The notes below the pieces were generated by a model. It was not told the origin of the DNA and ran no database searches. It worked only from the letters and a program-made list of their open reading frames with translations. The position numbers and the translations under genes are program-made. Below, piece by piece: positions 21,355 to 23,240 of a DNA stretch of 23,240 bases. How positions within the stretch are numbered: the first letter of the stretch is position 1; each line of letters opens with the position of its first letter. This stretch comes from Thermohalobaculum sp045106875 (GTDB lineage: Bacteria > Pseudomonadota > Alphaproteobacteria > Rhodobacterales > Rhodobacteraceae): the NCBI GenBank assembly GCA_045106875.1, contig JBGCFK010000390.1, positions 1 through 23,240 of the forward strand, written 5' to 3'.

Positions 21355-23205
21355 GTGTTCAAGGACGATCGCATGATGTCGTTCCTTACGGCCATTATTA
21401 TAATGGTGGCTGTTGGAACGGTGATCCAGAAAGCCGGTAGCGGAGCAGATGACGATCCATCGAACGGTGTAGCGGCGTCTGCTCAATTTCGGCTTATCGA
21501 CGATACAGTGACTATTGCTGCAGGTCAGCAAGCCGAAATTCACGTTCTGGCAAACGATACTGGGGTCAATACCGACCGGAGCCGCGGGCTTAGCGTCTTG
21601 CGGGCACCGGATTGCGGCTGGATCGCCGTCCGAGGTTCTGTTCTCGAATATCTGCCGGACGCTTCGTGTGTGGGTGAGCGCAGAATTGTCTACACGATTC
21701 CGGATGCAAGTGGCGGTGATACGGCAACGGTCTTTATAAGTGTGATAAAGCCAGCAGAGTCTGCCAAACCTGCAATTCCTAGCGTCGCTAAGCAGGTATC
21801 CGCTCCACAGCGACCAGAGCCAGCACGGCAGCTTTCCCCATCCACGCCGGAAGATGGGGCGTTGGCAGCGACACAATCGGAGCCTGCCGAGGCGCCGTCG
21901 CCAGTACTGGAGAAAGCGGCGGAGGATCAGGTTGGCCGTGGCACGCCAAAACGGCTCGCAACGCTCAGCCAGCAGAGCATCTCGGCGACCAACGAGACCG
22001 TGGACGGACGCTCATCGGTTGCTGATACGACGATCCATTCCGCGGGGCCGAGGGCGCAGGCTCCGATCGAGGACATTGAAGTATCAGACAACCGTATTCT
22101 TGTGGCGGTGCGCGATATCAAGGAGCCACTGACGTCGAGCCCAGTGACGCCGTTGGGAACACTGCTACCGATAGAGAATGCCAACTTGCCGGACATCGAT
22201 GCGAGGGCAGAGGGTGAAGAAACTGTGGATCGCAGCCTTGTCGCGGCACTGGGCCAGGCCGCTGCCGGCGGACTTGGAGACGCGCTTGCTGATCTTCCTG
22301 TAGATTTGTCCCAGTCGCCGCTAGAGAATGCGCCGAATACGGCACCTGCGCCTGCTCCACGTGTCACCCGCAATGTAGATATCGCCAGCGTTGATTCCGA
22401 GGGCGGTCGGCACTCCGATCGTGCGGGTTTGCCTGCAAGGCCACCTGAGATAGATGCACGACGCGCAGCGTTGCCTCAGTCGGATGCGAACTGCGTGACG
22501 CCGCCATCCTCGGCGATCGACGTCATGCGCGCTGGGCGGACCCGGTTGAGCATTATTGCTCCGTGCCAGGCAAATACCGTAGCTGAACTGAACTATTCCG
22601 GGATTCGGTTTGCAATGCCAATCGACTCGGAGGGCAAAGGGCAGATTCTCACGCTTGGCTTCGAAGCAAATGCACAGGCTGTCCTGCAGTTTGTGGATGG
22701 GGTGCGTGTCGATTTCGACCTTCCGTTTAAAAGTGTTGACCGGGTTGCGCGTGTAGCTCTGGTCTGGGATTTGCCAGTTGACCTGGAGTTGAATGCCCTG
22801 GAATTTGGTGCGGATCCTGGAAGCAATGACCACGTGCGTCCCGAGAACCGGCGCAGTTTTTCGGAAGTACGCCGCCAGGGCGGTGGTTTCCTGCACAGTT
22901 TCCGAAGCGCGGAGGGTGTAGGTCAGAACGTGGATGTATATAGCCACTGGAGGCGTGCAGGCGGTCCCAACGGGATTGTCAGGATGATGATCGACTTCGC
23001 CAGTCGAAATCGGGATCAGTTGCCCGAGACATGCGGCAATGGCTCTCTCGCAGAACCACAATTTCTGGTCATGAGATCCGATGGCGGCCAGCTTGAACGA
23101 CCCATCCTTCGCCGTCTCGCCTCGCTTGACTGCTCAGAAATCAGTCGAGAGTATGGAGATAACGGATTGATTTCCGATGGAATTGCCGATTTACTGATTC
23201 GGTAA
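21355..23205 (+). CDS. Membrane-anchored protein with Ig-like domain and conserved-looking C-terminal domain
   Basis: This 616-residue protein starts at GTG 21355 with GGAG nine bases upstream. Residues 8-25 form one hydrophobic helix, probably an uncleaved anchor with the rest in the periplasm. Residues about 45-132 resemble a bacterial Ig/cadherin-like repeat (VTIAAGQQAEIHVLANDTG; compare the VLANDT block of such domains). Residues about 133-375 are a Pro/Ala/Glu-rich linker of low complexity. The C-terminal part (about 378-612) is compact, with cysteines 380, 404, 560 and 593 and blocks such as ALVWDLPVDLELNALEFG (468-485) and FLHSFRS (512-518). It gives the impression of a Rhodobacteraceae-specific domain. 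I do not recognise a function. It is divergent from the DUF2235 hydrolase gene. Confidence 0.8.
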   Translation: MFKDDRMMSFLTAIIIMVAVGTVIQKAGSGADDDPSNGVAASAQFRLIDDTVTIAAGQQAEIHVLANDTGVNTDRSRGLSVLRAPDCGWIAVRGSVLEYLPDASCVGERRIVYTIPDASGGDTATVFISVIKPAESAKPAIPSVAKQVSAPQRPEPARQLSPSTPEDGALAATQSEPAEAPSPVLEKAAEDQVGRGTPKRLATLSQQSISATNETVDGRSSVADTTIHSAGPRAQAPIEDIEVSDNRILVAVRDIKEPLTSSPVTPLGTLLPIENANLPDIDARAEGEETVDRSLVAALGQAAAGGLGDALADLPVDLSQSPLENAPNTAPAPAPRVTRNVDIASVDSEGGRHSDRAGLPARPPEIDARRAALPQSDANCVTPPSSAIDVMRAGRTRLSIIAPCQANTVAELNYSGIRFAMPIDSEGKGQILTLGFEANAQAVLQFVDGVRVDFDLPFKSVDRVARVALVWDLPVDLELNALEFGADPGSNDHVRPENRRSFSEVRRQGGGFLHSFRSAEGVGQNVDVYSHWRRAGGPNGIVRMMIDFASRNRDQLPETCGNGSLAEPQFLVMRSDGGQLERPILRRLASLDCSEISREYGDNGLISDGIADLLIR

Positions 23206-23240
23206 TTTTGGGGTGCCGGGGCGGTGTGTTCCGCAGGCGG

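Overview
This window looks like chromosomal DNA of an alphaproteobacterium of the Roseobacter/Rhodobacter type (Rhodobacteraceae). This is inferred from the moderately GC-rich coding style, the secA / parvulin / argJ / mutT arrangement, the MocR plus class IV aminotransferase pair, the PhoX phosphatase, the DR_2398-type flavoprotein and several family-specific hypothetical proteins. I see no rRNA, tRNA, CRISPR array, prophage or complete insertion sequence. The only mobile-element relative is a single-domain REP-associated transposase.

Layout. 1-2.9 kb: a secreted TPR protein (minus), an RluA-type pseudouridine synthase, and a MocR-type regulator with a paired TGGNNCCA operator just before its start. 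3.0-5.3 kb: a class IV (branched-chain type) aminotransferase, then on the minus strand a two-cyclophilin operon (periplasmic PpiA, cytoplasmic PpiB), followed by a tiny reading frame that appears to continue in a second frame across a CTGA junction. 5.3-9.5 kb: a PhoB-type box, a Tat-exported PhoX phosphatase with its own terminator, then a coupled flavoprotein/DJ-1 pair and a RAYT transposase with a REP-like hairpin two bases after its stop. 9.6-14.2 kb: a close-packed plus-strand run of MFS transporter, MATE transporter, adrenodoxin-type ferredoxin, secreted FG-GAP protein and class I glutamine amidotransferase. 14.2-16.9 kb: a minus-strand operon of parvulin, ArgJ and MutT with 3-nt or overlapping junctions. 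16.9-19.9 kb: secA, divergent from the parvulin gene across a 9-bp perfect inverted repeat. 20.0-23.2 kb: a DUF2235 alpha/beta hydrolase divergent from a membrane-anchored 616-residue protein with an N-terminal Ig-like domain, a long Pro/Ala-rich linker and a conserved-looking C-terminal domain of unknown function.

How the genes work together. Much of the window concerns the cell envelope: SecA drives export, while parvulin and periplasmic cyclophilin isomerise prolines in exported proteins. PhoX scavenges phosphate outside the cytoplasm, and two transporters sit in the membrane. The least explained parts are the DUF2235/616-residue divergent pair, the ferredoxin/FG-GAP coupled pair and the split small gene after ppiB. 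I found no clear-cut new defence or mobile system. These three are the best candidates for something undescribed.
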